DNA of 64,000 nt from Sulfitobacter mediterraneus (lineage in GTDB: Bacteria > Pseudomonadota > Alphaproteobacteria > Rhodobacterales > Rhodobacteraceae). This document shows, piece after piece, positions 45,253 through 54,365 of this stretch. Position 1 is the first letter of the stretch. Each line of letters opens with the position of its first letter. A program made the translations under genes and the position numbers. The notes below the pieces were generated by a model. That model was not told the DNA's origin. It did no database searches and worked only from the letters and a program-made list of their open reading frames with translations. The stretch is taken from assembly GCF_016801775.1 (NCBI RefSeq), contig NZ_CP069004.1:1488001-1552000 (forward strand), read 5' to 3'.

Positions 45253-45933
45253 CTACCGCAAGATCACCGGCAGCCCCATCCATTCGCGCAGCGCCGCAGT
45301 GGTTTCCATCGGCTGTTCCAACATCGGATAATGGCCGGAGTTTTCCAGCACGGTCAGCTTGGCAGACGGGATCAGCTCCGCCATAAAGCTGTGCCGTTTG
45401 ACCGGGCACAACGCATCATGCACCCCGCACAGCACCAGCGAAGGGACTTTGCATTTCCGCAGAACCGATTGTTGATCCCGCCGGCGCTGCATCGCCCGTG
45501 ATTGCCGGATGAACACATCAGCGCCCAGCACTTCGGCCATATCCGCCACCAGCGCCATCACTTCCATCCGCTGTGGACCGGGGGCAAGATGGTCTGGGGA
45601 CAGGGCCGTGCGCATCACTTCGGACATCCGCCCCGATCGCGCCTTGACGATCTCGGGCTCGCGGTTGGCCGCCATCACCGGCGTTTCCGCCAGCGGATTG
45701 GCCCCCATCAGGGCTAGGCGCGAAACGCGGCCTTCTGCGCGGCGCAGAATTTCCATCGCAACAATCGCCCCCAGATCACTGCCCAGCAAGGCAAACCGCC
45801 TTGGCAGCATCTCAAGCAAGCTTGAGGCAATTTCCTCCACCCGTTCGCCTTGCGTTACCGGAGCGACCATGATCGGCATTTCCGACGACAATTCAGCGAT
45901 CTGTGGCCCAAACAAGCGCGCATCGCACATCAT
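45253..45933 (-). CDS. Alpha/beta hydrolase
   Basis: A 226-residue alpha/beta hydrolase from the first ATG (45933). LLGSDLGAIVAMEIL has Asp where the family normally has the nucleophile Ser in GxSxG, and a late His is in ENSGHYPMLE. The usual N-terminus (xEPLVLLPGMM...) lies upstream in the same frame and reaches an ATA codon at 45963, with GGTGATC just before it. An AUA start would complete the normal beta strand. Substrate unknown. Confidence 0.82.
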   Translation of the reverse strand: MMCDARLFGPQIAELSSEMPIMVAPVTQGERVEEIASSLLEMLPRRFALLGSDLGAIVAMEILRRAEGRVSRLALMGANPLAETPVMAANREPEIVKARSGRMSEVMRTALSPDHLAPGPQRMEVMALVADMAEVLGADVFIRQSRAMQRRRDQQSVLRKCKVPSLVLCGVHDALCPVKRHSFMAELIPSAKLTVLENSGHYPMLEQPMETTAALREWMGLPVILR

Positions 45934-46061
45934 TCCGGGCAGAAGAACCAGCGGTTCAACTATAGATCACCATGCAATCATCTGAATACTGGGTCATTTT
46001 GCCCTGCCTGCCTGTTTTCCTAGCTATAGCACGCGCGGGCCATCCCGCAATGCGGCGCGTG

Positions 46062-46697
46062 TCAAAGCGGCAAGGCAATGCCTTTGAACGGCGGAAAATC
46101 AGCATAGGCTTTTTGCCGCTCCGCCAAAGTGATCAATGGCGCCTCCCCTGCCTTCAACAGAGTCCCGCGCGGCGCGATATAACTGGAGATTGTGCGCAGC
46201 GGTTTGGGCCGCCAGACAAGGTTGAACGCCGCCAGCTTGGGAAAAAACCACATCTCTGAATAGGGCAGATGGTCATGTATCCACCACGCCAGATCGCGCC
46301 AGTCACGCCCCTCGGCATAGCGGTCCGCGAACCACGGGATCACCACCGAAGCACCGGCAATGGCCGCATCGCCAACACCGCGATCCCAGATATGGCATTC
46401 CAAGGGGTTGTCGTTGCGCGCGCAATTCAGCCGGTTTTCATTGCCGTAGCGGTTCAGATCTGGCGCGCGATAGCCCGACCGGACAGCCACCCGGCCAAAT
46501 GTCTGTTCCAAAGGGTCGAGCAGGGCCGTGCAAAACGCCTTGCCATTCTCGATCACCAGATCAGGGTTTTCCGGGACGTTCGGCAGACCATGAAATCCTG
46601 AAATCTCCGAATACATGAAATCCCGCATGTAGAAATATCTAGACAGACGCACCCGGCCAAAGGTCTCTAGGCTCCACATGCTGGCCGGTTTGCGCAT
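46062..46697 (-). CDS. Conserved hypothetical protein, possibly peptidase M15-like
   Basis: A 211-residue protein without signal peptide or membrane segment. The central stretch (VAVRSGYRAPDLNRYGNENRLNC...HIWDRG) resembles the SGYR...N...H..G arrangement of D-Ala-D-Ala carboxypeptidase M15 folds, though the metal-ligand set is incomplete by eye. It is coupled to the VOC gene (TGATG). Function uncertain. Confidence 0.62.
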   Translation of the reverse strand: MRKPASMWSLETFGRVRLSRYFYMRDFMYSEISGFHGLPNVPENPDLVIENGKAFCTALLDPLEQTFGRVAVRSGYRAPDLNRYGNENRLNCARNDNPLECHIWDRGVGDAAIAGASVVIPWFADRYAEGRDWRDLAWWIHDHLPYSEMWFFPKLAAFNLVWRPKPLRTISSYIAPRGTLLKAGEAPLITLAERQKAYADFPPFKGIALPL

Positions 46698-47125
46698 CAG
46701 CCGTATCCGTTCCAGCGAAATTCGCCCCTTGGCCCCAGCGCGGAGAACGGGTTATGGGCCACCTCCCAGATATGCCCTTCGGGGTCGGCGAAGTACCCGA
46801 TATGCCCGCCCCAGAAAATATCATGCGCCGGTTTCAGCACCCGCCCGCCTGCGGCTTCGGCCTTGGACAACAACGGCGCCACGTCTTCCTTGTTGGGCAC
46901 GTTGTGGGAAAAAGTGGACGCCCCGCACCCGAGTTCTTCAGCCGGCAGGCCAATGTCCTCGGCCAGCTTTTCCAGCGGGTAAATGCCCAATGTCTGACCG
47001 ATCAGATCATAGGCGATCACGCCATCTGGGCTGTCCTCTCGCGACCAACCAAGCGCGTCATAAAAGGCCGCCAATGCATCGGGGTCTTTGGCACCCAGAG
47101 TGATCAGCGAAATGCGTTGATCCAA
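46697..47125 (-). CDS. VOC (glyoxalase/dioxygenase superfamily) protein
   Basis: A 142-residue single-domain VOC protein. Two beta-alpha-beta-beta-beta modules are visible: SLITLGAKDPDALAAFYDALG and GYFADPEGHIWEVAHNP, the latter with the closing Glu/His pattern. Such proteins bind a metal and act as glyoxalases, dioxygenases or resistance proteins. The substrate is unknown. It overlaps the next gene and follows the alpha/beta hydrolase by 15 bp, so the three may form one operon. Confidence 0.85.
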   Translation of the reverse strand: MDQRISLITLGAKDPDALAAFYDALGWSREDSPDGVIAYDLIGQTLGIYPLEKLAEDIGLPAEELGCGASTFSHNVPNKEDVAPLLSKAEAAGGRVLKPAHDIFWGGHIGYFADPEGHIWEVAHNPFSALGPRGEFRWNGYG

Positions 47126-47140
47126 TTTACCACATCCTTT

Positions 47141-47893
47141 TCAGTTGCTTGCCGCCAAAACCTCATCAATCGCGCCGAGGATCAGATCGAGACATGGCCC
47201 GTCCGAGAACCGGTGGTCGGCATCCTTGACCAGCTTCAGCTGCATATCCGGACCTGTGGCGTGCTCCAGCAATCGCACCGCCGTTTCAACGCTGACGGCC
47301 GTATCGGCAGTGCCTTGCAGGAACCGCACCGGGAACGGCAGATGCAGTTGGTCGCGCAGGACCAGTTGCTTGCGCCCATCCTCGATCATCCGGCGGGTGA
47401 TGATGTAGGGCTCCATGTAATCCGATGGCAATTCGACCTGCCCGGCGTCTGCCAATTGCTGTTTCTGCGCATCGGTGAAATTGGCCCAATAGCCATCTTC
47501 GGTGAAATCCGGCGCGGCGGCGATGGTCACCAAACCGGCAAGCTTCTCTGGCATCGCCCGCGCCAGCAAAAGCGCCTGCCAGCCGCCCATGGAAGACCCG
47601 ACGGGCAAGATTGGCCCTTCGGTCAACTCGGCCACCGCCTCTGCCGTGTCTTCGGCCCAATCCCCGATGCAGCCATCCGTGAAGCTGCCGGAGGACTCGC
47701 CGTGACCGGAATAATCAAACCGCAAAAAGGCGCGGCCCTGTGCCTGCGCCCATTCTTCGAGAAACACCGCCTTGGTGCCCATCATGTCGGATTTGAGACC
47801 GCCCAAGAAAACCACACAAGGACCGCGCCCCGTGGTCAGGTGATAGGCCAGTTTGCGGCCCTGTTTGGTGGTCAAAAAAGATGTGTCGCCCAT
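47141..47893 (-). CDS. Alpha/beta hydrolase (ABHD10-like)
   Basis: A 250-residue alpha/beta hydrolase. It has the oxyanion-hole region VVFLGGLKSDM, the nucleophile elbow GSSMGGWQAL, and the late Asp (QGTADTAVS) and His (DADHRFSDG). It resembles ABHD10-type acyl-protein thioesterases and related esterases. It is cytoplasmic, with no signal peptide. Confidence 0.88.
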   Translation of the reverse strand: MGDTSFLTTKQGRKLAYHLTTGRGPCVVFLGGLKSDMMGTKAVFLEEWAQAQGRAFLRFDYSGHGESSGSFTDGCIGDWAEDTAEAVAELTEGPILPVGSSMGGWQALLLARAMPEKLAGLVTIAAAPDFTEDGYWANFTDAQKQQLADAGQVELPSDYMEPYIITRRMIEDGRKQLVLRDQLHLPFPVRFLQGTADTAVSVETAVRLLEHATGPDMQLKLVKDADHRFSDGPCLDLILGAIDEVLAASN

Positions 47894-47963
47894 GCACGCC
47901 CCCGGTGTTTTGCGCCATCATGCGCTGCACCGGGGCGGAGGGCAACCACCTCAGAACACTGGA

Positions 47964-48209
47964 TCAGCCGCCGATGTATGTGGCTGTCTTGGGACGGTAG
48001 AAAACCTTTTGATCATGCATCCGGCCCAGCAATTCCTCCCCCGCGCGTTGATCGGCCTCGATCACCCGGATTGATTCCATGTCTGCCGGATCCTGACCAC
48101 CCAGTGCAAGACGCATCTTGCTCAGCTCACGGCCCCGCGCGCGCAGCGCTTCTTCAATCAATTCAACGTCACTGATCGACAGGTCAAATGTACGATTATA
48201 GCTTGCCAT
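47964..48209 (-). CDS. Small conserved hypothetical protein
   Basis: An 81-residue helical protein from the ATG at 48209, with GGGGGA upstream; an ATG at 48218 is an alternative. It reads ASYNRTFDLSISDVELIEEALRARGRELS..., ending KVFYRPKTATYIGG. It appears to be a conserved roseobacter family of unknown role. No Cys or metal motif is seen. Confidence 0.7.
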   Translation of the reverse strand: MASYNRTFDLSISDVELIEEALRARGRELSKMRLALGGQDPADMESIRVIEADQRAGEELLGRMHDQKVFYRPKTATYIGG

Positions 48210-48326
48210 TCTGCTCATCCCCCAAAGGAAAGGTCGGGGTCGCATCGCGCTGCCCCTATGTCGTAAATATACGCTGATACGTCGCAGTCAATCCATACTT
48301 GTCGAACAATTGCCGCAGGCCCGTGG

Positions 48327-49586
48327 CTATTCCACCTCAGGCAGGCCACGTGCAACCACTGCGGCAAGAATCGCCATCACAGCGAAAACCACCAAGGTCG
48401 CTTGCGGCCCGATGATCGCGGCCCCGCCACCGATCACGCCTGCCAGCAACAACAAACCACCGATCACCGTGTTGCTCACGGCGGCAAACGCGGCCCTTTG
48501 ATCTGCGGGCGCGAGGTCAACCAGATAGGTTGAGCGCCCCTGCCGCACCCCGTGATAGGCGACCATCAACACAAACAGAACGGCGGGCATGGCCCAGAAC
48601 GCCGTGGCTAATCCGGCAAACCACAATCCAACGGCTGCGCAGATCGCTGCCGCGCCTGCGCCGCCCGCCAGCATCAAGACCTTACGGCTGGATCTGTCAG
48701 ACAAACGGCCCCAGACATAGGAACTGATCAAAGACGCCGATGCAGAGGCCAGAACCAAAGCGCCCAATTGGCCCAGCCCGCTGTCCTCAGACTGGCCAGC
48801 AAGAATCACCAGATAGGGTGGTGCCAATGCGGTCGAAACCAGAAGGCCGCGCACCACAACAAACCGGCGCAGATCGGCGTTTTCGCGCAAGACCCCGAAC
48901 CCTGCAGCGGTTGCCGATTGCTCCGCGCTCGGCTTTTCCTCCACCCTTGAGAACAAGAGGGCCGCCGCAATCCAAAGCCCCGCTGCCAAGGCGATTGCCA
49001 AAATGATCGCCCAACGATTTTGCGCAAGACCCGACAGCAGCAACCCGGCAAAGACCAGCACCGCAACAGACGCCACGGATCCCGCCAACCCCGTCACTGC
49101 CCCGCGCCGGGTCTTGGCAACGGTTTTCCCCAGGATGTCTTTGTAAGAGACCGAACAGGCCGCCCGGCAAAGCGCCAGTCCGGCAAGAGCAGCACAAATC
49201 GCCAGCCCCGCTGCGGCCCCCTCCAGGAACACTGCAGACAGCACAATCAATCCGGCGGCGATCCCCTGCCCGGCGCTGCCGATCACCCAGGCCCATTTGC
49301 GCCGGGCCAGGCCTTGCACCCATCCCGCCAAGGGCATCTGCGGCAACAGCGCACCGGCCTCACGGATCGGGACAAGCGCACCTGCATAGACCGCAGGCGC
49401 ACCCAGCGCCGTGAGCAGCCACGCCAGCACCAGCTTGGGGTCGATCAAACCATCCGCCACCTTGGTCATCGACAGCGACGCGATGTGCCGGAGCCCGTTG
49501 CGGGCCTCAGCCTGATCAATGTCTTGGGCAGCGTCCTCTGCCCCGGTGATCGCGGCAAAGGTTTCCTGGCTCTGAAGATGGGTCAT
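48327..49586 (-). CDS. MFS transporter
   Basis: A 419-residue protein with about twelve hydrophobic segments and the MFS loop pattern SYVWGRLSDRSSRKVLML between helices. The hydrophilic N-terminus (TFAAITGAEDAAQDIDQAEARNG) is longer than usual. It lies 60 bp downstream of the creatininase-like gene, with a hairpin between them, so they may be co-transcribed. Substrate unknown. Confidence 0.85.
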   Translation of the reverse strand: MTHLQSQETFAAITGAEDAAQDIDQAEARNGLRHIASLSMTKVADGLIDPKLVLAWLLTALGAPAVYAGALVPIREAGALLPQMPLAGWVQGLARRKWAWVIGSAGQGIAAGLIVLSAVFLEGAAAGLAICAALAGLALCRAACSVSYKDILGKTVAKTRRGAVTGLAGSVASVAVLVFAGLLLSGLAQNRWAIILAIALAAGLWIAAALLFSRVEEKPSAEQSATAAGFGVLRENADLRRFVVVRGLLVSTALAPPYLVILAGQSEDSGLGQLGALVLASASASLISSYVWGRLSDRSSRKVLMLAGGAGAAAICAAVGLWFAGLATAFWAMPAVLFVLMVAYHGVRQGRSTYLVDLAPADQRAAFAAVSNTVIGGLLLLAGVIGGGAAIIGPQATLVVFAVMAILAAVVARGLPEVE

Positions 49587-49601
49587 GATCGGTCCGTCCG
49601 T

Positions 49602-49622
49602 GTCTGGCCTGTGAGGCCAGAC
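49602..49622 (-). repeat. Hairpin between creatininase and MFS genes
   Basis: A perfect 9-bp stem (GTCTGGCCT, 49602-49610, with AGGCCAGAC, 49614-49622) and a 3-base loop, just upstream of the MFS start on the minus strand. No T-run follows. It could attenuate or process the transcript, or be a regulator site. Confidence 0.45.
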
Positions 49623-49646
49623 CAGTTAGGGCGATGGCCCGTTCAC

Positions 49647-50468
49647 TCAAGTGCCGGGTCGGAATGGCACCCCGCCGGTTTCCGCGCCGCGCAGATCTTC
49701 GGGCGCGGCCCATGTGTCCGGATCGGCAATCATCGCCGCTAGCGCGTCCGCACTCACCTCGATCAATCGCTCGCCCTTGTCCGCCGTGGCACGCGCCGGA
49801 TTGCCTGCCACACCATTGCCTGTCAGATGCGTGAAGGGCCGCCAGCGATAAGATGCCTTGCCCGCCCGCAGAAAGGTAGGCCCATCAACCGCCTTGCTGG
49901 CCAATGCACCCATGTCGCTGCTGTCCACCAGATCTCCCACCAGTGCCATCATCATCGAGGTTTCCGCCTCGCAGGCGTGTTGCATCCCGTCCTGATCCTC
50001 AAGAATACCGCCCACTTCCTCAGCCGCTTCCATGGGATAGGTCGTGGCAACCAGGGTTGCGGGCACCTCCGGGGCCAGTTCATCACAGATCTGATGCATC
50101 GCGATGATGTTGCCGCCATGGGAATTGGAAATCAGGATGTCTCGAAACCCATGCCGGGTGATCGACAGGACCAGATCCCTGACCAATGCGCGAAACGTGG
50201 CATGGCTGACGGTCAGGGTTCCGCCAAAGGGCATGTGATGCTCTGACAGCCCCGACCAGACCACGGGCGTGACCACCACGGGCCGGGTTCCGCTGGCTTT
50301 GCGGGCCGCGCGAATGGCCACCTCATGGCCCAGCCGCGTGTCGGTCATGGTGGGGAGATGTGGCCCGTGTTGTTCAATCGAGGCGATGGGCAGGATCACC
50401 ACCGCATTTTCGTCCGCCAGACGGCGCAATTCATGCGCCTTCAGGTTTTGCCATTCCACTTCGATCAT
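49647..50468 (-). CDS. Creatininase family amidohydrolase
   Basis: A 273-residue protein from the ATG at 50468, preceded by an excellent AAGGAGGACAGG site. The metal-binding pattern of the creatininase fold is intact: IEQHGPHLP...TD, NSHGGN, and ETSMMM (Glu ligand). Family members open cyclic amides (creatinine) or act in cofactor maturation (MftE). No PQQ or mycofactocin genes are near, so a cyclic-amide hydrolase is more likely. It is divergent from an MFS gene. Confidence 0.9.
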   Translation of the reverse strand: MIEVEWQNLKAHELRRLADENAVVILPIASIEQHGPHLPTMTDTRLGHEVAIRAARKASGTRPVVVTPVVWSGLSEHHMPFGGTLTVSHATFRALVRDLVLSITRHGFRDILISNSHGGNIIAMHQICDELAPEVPATLVATTYPMEAAEEVGGILEDQDGMQHACEAETSMMMALVGDLVDSSDMGALASKAVDGPTFLRAGKASYRWRPFTHLTGNGVAGNPARATADKGERLIEVSADALAAMIADPDTWAAPEDLRGAETGGVPFRPGT

Positions 50469-50547
50469 CCTGTCCTCCTTGGGTGTCATGAAAATGCCGA
50501 CGCTGCGGCAGTCTTGCATGGGCAACTAGACCTGTTAGGCATTTGAT

Positions 50548-51735
50548 ATGCAATCCTCTGACATGGCCCCTGCCCCTGATCGGTTGCTGATCCCCCTGTT
50601 GTCGCTGGGCAACTTTGTGATCGGTATGGGGGCCTTTGTGATCGTCGGAGTGCTAGAACCTCTGGGCGCCGATATGCAGCGCAGCGCCGCCTCTGCCGGA
50701 CAATTGTTGACTGTCTATTCCATTGCTTACGCAATCTTGTCGCCTTTGTTGGTCGCCCTCAGCGGGCGCGTGGGCCGCAGGCGGGTCTTGGCATCGGCCT
50801 TTGTTCTGTTTGCGCTGGCAGCTGTCCTTTCGGCGGTTGCCACAAACTTCGCCATGCTCAACATCGGACGGGTGCTGGCCGCGGCAGGCGCGGGTCTGTT
50901 CACCCCCGTGGCCGCAGCCGTTGCCGCCGCACTCTACCCAGAGGCGCAAAGGGCGCGGGTTCTGGCCAGCGTGTTTTTCGGGCTCACCCTTTCGCAGGTT
51001 CTGGGCGTGCCGGTCGGAAGCTGGATCGCCTATAGCTTTGGCTGGCGGTGGGCGTTCTGGCTGGTGCTGGCGCTGACGCTTCCGCTGATATGGCTGACAT
51101 GGCGGCGCGTGCCGGCCGGTCTGAGGTTTCAGCCCGTGAGCTTGACCGATCTTGGGCATGTCCTCTCGCAGGGCCGCGTGATGCTGGCAGTAATGTTCAC
51201 CGGCAGTTTTCTTGGCTCGATCTATGTCCTTTATACCTATGTCGCACCGCTGCTGAGCGGGACCATGGGATATGGACGGGATGGTATTACCGCGATCTTG
51301 CTTGTGTTTGGTTTGGGGGCGGTCGGAGGCAACATCCTTGGCGGGTTCCTTGCCGATAAGCTGGGCTGGAAAATCACGCTGACCGCGCTTTGCCTGTGCC
51401 AAATGTCTGTGATGCCACTGTTTTCCTTGCTGCCCGTCTCCGACATTGCGCTTGTGGCCATCGCATTTTTCTGGGCGCTCTCCGGATGGGCCTTTATGGC
51501 CGGACAACAGATGCGCCTGATCAATTTTGCCGGGGCGCAGGCGCCTGTTGTTCTGGCCGTCAATGCCGCGGCGATCTATATTGGCGCGGCCATTGGATCG
51601 GCCATCGGCGGGCTGGTCATCGCAGGATTTGGCATTGCCGCCACAGGATTTGCCGCCGGTTGCTGTGCCTGCCTTGCCCTGCTGCACCTGTGGTTTTCTG
51701 TCCGCTATCCGCCACGGCCTCAACACAGCCCTTGA
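50548..51735 (+). CDS. MFS transporter (DHA1-type)
   Basis: A 395-residue, twelve-helix carrier. It contains the DHA1 motif A loop (SGRVGRRRVLASA) after helix 2 and the motif C-like LSQVLGVPVGSWIA of drug/proton exporters. It is divergent from the creatininase-like gene with a 79-bp shared region. Efflux of a small molecule such as a sugar or drug is likely. Substrate unknown. Confidence 0.88.
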   Translation: MQSSDMAPAPDRLLIPLLSLGNFVIGMGAFVIVGVLEPLGADMQRSAASAGQLLTVYSIAYAILSPLLVALSGRVGRRRVLASAFVLFALAAVLSAVATNFAMLNIGRVLAAAGAGLFTPVAAAVAAALYPEAQRARVLASVFFGLTLSQVLGVPVGSWIAYSFGWRWAFWLVLALTLPLIWLTWRRVPAGLRFQPVSLTDLGHVLSQGRVMLAVMFTGSFLGSIYVLYTYVAPLLSGTMGYGRDGITAILLVFGLGAVGGNILGGFLADKLGWKITLTALCLCQMSVMPLFSLLPVSDIALVAIAFFWALSGWAFMAGQQMRLINFAGAQAPVVLAVNAAAIYIGAAIGSAIGGLVIAGFGIAATGFAAGCCACLALLHLWFSVRYPPRPQHSP

Positions 51736-51823
51736 CCTTGCCTGCCCGCCGCGCGAAACAGCGCCCACACATAACCCGCAACCGGGCGTCTCGTGGGCGC
51801 CAAACTGACGAGGAGCGCCCAAG

Positions 51824-53770
51824 ATGGCTCAAATCTCTCTCACCCTTCCCGATGGCAATGCACGCAGCTACGACGCAGGTATCACTGCGGGCGAAGTGGC
51901 GGCCGATATTTCCAAATCCCTTGGTAAAAAAGCCATCAGCGCCACCGTGAACGGCGCACATTACGATCTGGCCTGGCCGATCGATGCTGATGCCGACATC
52001 GCCATCCACACCATGGCCGACGAAGAACAGGCCAATGAGCTGGTGCGCCACGACCTGGCCCATATCATGGCCCGCGCCGTGCAGGAGATCTGGCCTGACA
52101 CCAAAGTGACCATCGGCCCGGTGATCAAGGACGGCTGGTACTACGACTTTGACCGCAAAGACCCGTTTACCCCCGAAGACCTTGGCCTCATCGAAAAAAA
52201 GATGAAGGAAATCATCAATAAGCGCGATCCCGTCCGCACCGAGGTCTGGGACCGTGCCCGCGCGATCAAACACTACGAGGACAATGGCGAGCCCTATAAG
52301 GTTGAACTGATTGACGCCATTCCCGGCGATGAGCCATTGCGCATGTATTGGCATGGCGACTGGCAGGATCTGTGCCGGGGTCCGCATTTGCAGCATACCG
52401 GCCAGGTGCCGGGCGATGCCTTCAAGCTGATGTCGATTGCCGGGGCTTACTGGCGCGGCGACAGCGACCGTGCGATGCTGCAACGGATCTATGGCGTGGC
52501 CTTCACCGGCAAGGAAAAACTGCGCGCACATCTGAACATGCTTGAAGAGGCCGCCAAACGCGACCACCGCAAACTGGGCCGCGAGATGGATCTGTTCCAC
52601 ATGCAGGAAGAAGCCCCCGGACAGGTGTTCTGGCACGCCAACGGCTGGCAAATCTACACCGAACTGCAAGACTACATGCGCCGCCAGCAACGCAAAGGTG
52701 GCTACGTGGAGGTCAACACTCCGCAGGTCGTGGACCGTAAATTGTGGGAAGCCTCCGGTCACTGGGAAAAGTATCAGGAAAACATGTTCATCGTCGAAGT
52801 CGACGAAGAGCACGCCCGCGAAAAGGCGGTCAACGCCCTGAAACCGATGAACTGCCCCTGCCACGTGCAGATCTTTAACCAGGGTCTGAAATCCTATCGC
52901 GATTTGCCGCTGCGCATGGCCGAATTCGGCTCGTGCAACCGGTATGAGCCCTCTGGCGCCCTGCACGGTATCATGCGCGTGCGCGGCTTTACCCAAGATG
53001 ACGGGCATATTTTCTGCCGCGAGGACCAGATCGAGGCGGAAACCGCTGAGTTCATCACCTTCCTCAGCAACATCTACAAAGATCTGGGTTTCGAGAACTT
53101 CAGCGTGAAATTCTCCGACCGGCCAGAGACACGCTCCGGCTCGGACGAGGTTTGGGACAAGGCCGAAGAGGCGCTCTTGTCAGCCACACGTGCCGCCGGA
53201 ATCGAACCCGAACTGAACCCCGGCGAAGGCGCATTTTATGGCCCTAAGTTGGAGTTTGTCCTGACCGACGCGATTGGCCGCGATTGGCAATGCGGCACCC
53301 ATCAGGTTGATTTCGTCCTGCCCGAACGGCTGGATGCAACCTACGTGGGCGCCGATGGCGCCAAGCACCGCCCCGTAATGCTGCACCGGGCCACCCTGGG
53401 CAGTTTTGAGCGGTTCATCGGGATCCTGATCGAAGAGCACGCTGGCAAATTGCCCTTCTGGCTGGCCCCACGTCAGGTTGTTGTTGCCTCGATCACATCC
53501 GAGGCCGATGACTATGTGGTTGAAGTTGTTGAGACTCTCAAAGCCGCCGGTGTGCGGGCCGAGGCCGACATGCGTAACGAAAAAATCAACTACAAGGTCC
53601 GCGAACATTCAGTTGGCAAGGTGCCTGTGATTCTCGCCGTGGGTGGCCGCGAAGTGGAAGAAAAGACCGTGTCCGTCCGCCGTTTGGGCGAAAAACAAAC
53701 TTCGGTGCAACCCTTGGCCGATGTTGCCGCCGCCCTGAGCGTCGAGGCAACACCGCCCGATCTGCGATGA
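51824..53770 (+). CDS. thrS: Threonyl-tRNA synthetase
   Basis: A 648-residue class II synthetase with the full domain set: N-terminal TGS ([18 protein letters not shown]), editing domain with HDLAHIM and the Cys/His cluster, catalytic core ([10 protein letters not shown] zinc ligand; [26 protein letters not shown]) and a C-terminal anticodon-binding domain ([21 protein letters not shown]). It charges tRNA-Thr. An intrinsic terminator follows. Confidence 0.97.
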   Translation: MAQISLTLPDGNARSYDAGITAGEVAADISKSLGKKAISATVNGAHYDLAWPIDADADIAIHTMADEEQANELVRHDLAHIMARAVQEIWPDTKVTIGPVIKDGWYYDFDRKDPFTPEDLGLIEKKMKEIINKRDPVRTEVWDRARAIKHYEDNGEPYKVELIDAIPGDEPLRMYWHGDWQDLCRGPHLQHTGQVPGDAFKLMSIAGAYWRGDSDRAMLQRIYGVAFTGKEKLRAHLNMLEEAAKRDHRKLGREMDLFHMQEEAPGQVFWHANGWQIYTELQDYMRRQQRKGGYVEVNTPQVVDRKLWEASGHWEKYQENMFIVEVDEEHAREKAVNALKPMNCPCHVQIFNQGLKSYRDLPLRMAEFGSCNRYEPSGALHGIMRVRGFTQDDGHIFCREDQIEAETAEFITFLSNIYKDLGFENFSVKFSDRPETRSGSDEVWDKAEEALLSATRAAGIEPELNPGEGAFYGPKLEFVLTDAIGRDWQCGTHQVDFVLPERLDATYVGADGAKHRPVMLHRATLGSFERFIGILIEEHAGKLPFWLAPRQVVVASITSEADDYVVEVVETLKAAGVRAEADMRNEKINYKVREHSVGKVPVILAVGGREVEEKTVSVRRLGEKQTSVQPLADVAAALSVEATPPDLR

Positions 53771-53794
53771 TCCGGTTTTTGTAACATTCCTCAC

Positions 53795-53823
53795 ACGGGG
53801 CCGTTTGCGCGGCCCCGTTTTTT
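53795..53823 (+). terminator. Intrinsic terminator of thrS
   Basis: Stem ACGGGGCCG (53795-53803) and CGGCCCCGT (53810-53818), a 6-base loop and a run of six T (53818-53823), 24 bp after the thrS stop. It isolates thrS from the bufferin operon. Confidence 0.9.
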
Positions 53824-53905
53824 GTGGGCCTGTAACAATTCACAGGTGCCAAAGGCCAAATTCGCAACAAATCTCCCAGATTTTCCGGCAAATCCTGACA
53901 GGATC

Positions 53906-53934
53906 GTGACACACTCCCTCGTGAGTGGTGTTAG
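53906..53934 (+). promoter_or_regulatory. Candidate promoter of the bufferin operon with a spacer dyad
   Basis: GTGACA (53906-53911) and TGTTAG (53929-53934) are spaced by 17 bp, a reasonable -35/-10 pair for housekeeping sigma. The spacer holds a small dyad, CACTC-N6-GAGTG (53912-53916 and 53923-53927), which could be a repressor or metal-sensor site. It lies 65 bp before bufA. Prediction by eye only. Confidence 0.4.
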
Positions 53935-53998
53935 ACTGGCCCGGATGGTTTACTCTTCACATCACCCGTTGATTTGAACACCAAAGGAAGTTTGAAAA

Positions 53999-54301
53999 AT
54001 GTCCAACACACTCAAATCCGTCGCGCTTGCAGGCGCTGTTGCCGCAGCGATGACCGCACAGACAACCACGGCCGAGGCGGCCTCCAAAGAGAAATGCTAT
54101 GGCGTGTCTTTGGCTGGTGAAAACGACTGCGCTGCCGGCCCGGGCACCACCTGCGCAGGTACATCCGTCACCGATTATCAAGGCAACGCCTGGACGTTGG
54201 TTGACGCCGGAACCTGCGAAAGCATCGATCTGCCAGCGATGGCAGACGGCTCTGAGCGCAAAGGCTCGCTTGAGGCACTCGACCGCGACCTGCCCGCGTA
54301 A
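53999..54301 (+). CDS. bufA1: Bufferin-type RiPP precursor (DUF2282, BufA1)
   Basis: A 100-residue DUF2282 protein with AAGGAAG ahead of its ATG. The signal peptide ([20 protein letters not shown]) targets the periplasm, unusual for a RiPP. The mature part holds four Cys (33, 44, 52, 73) in KCYG, NDCAAG, TTCAGT and GTCES, the BufA1 pattern. In characterised bufferins an MNIO enzyme converts Cys to 5-thiooxazole, and the product chelates copper in the periplasm. The next genes encode that enzyme and its partner. Modification here is inferred. Confidence 0.92.
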   Translation: MSNTLKSVALAGAVAAAMTAQTTTAEAASKEKCYGVSLAGENDCAAGPGTTCAGTSVTDYQGNAWTLVDAGTCESIDLPAMADGSERKGSLEALDRDLPA

Positions 54302-54365
54302 GAAATGCGTTCCGGGCGGCCCAGAGCGCGGCCCGGAACACCCTTGATCCACCGGAGGGCGCATC

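Noticed and set aside
51617..53008. 463-codon minus-strand frame opposite thrS
   Set aside because: Antisense shadow of threonyl-tRNA synthetase caused by high GC at third positions.
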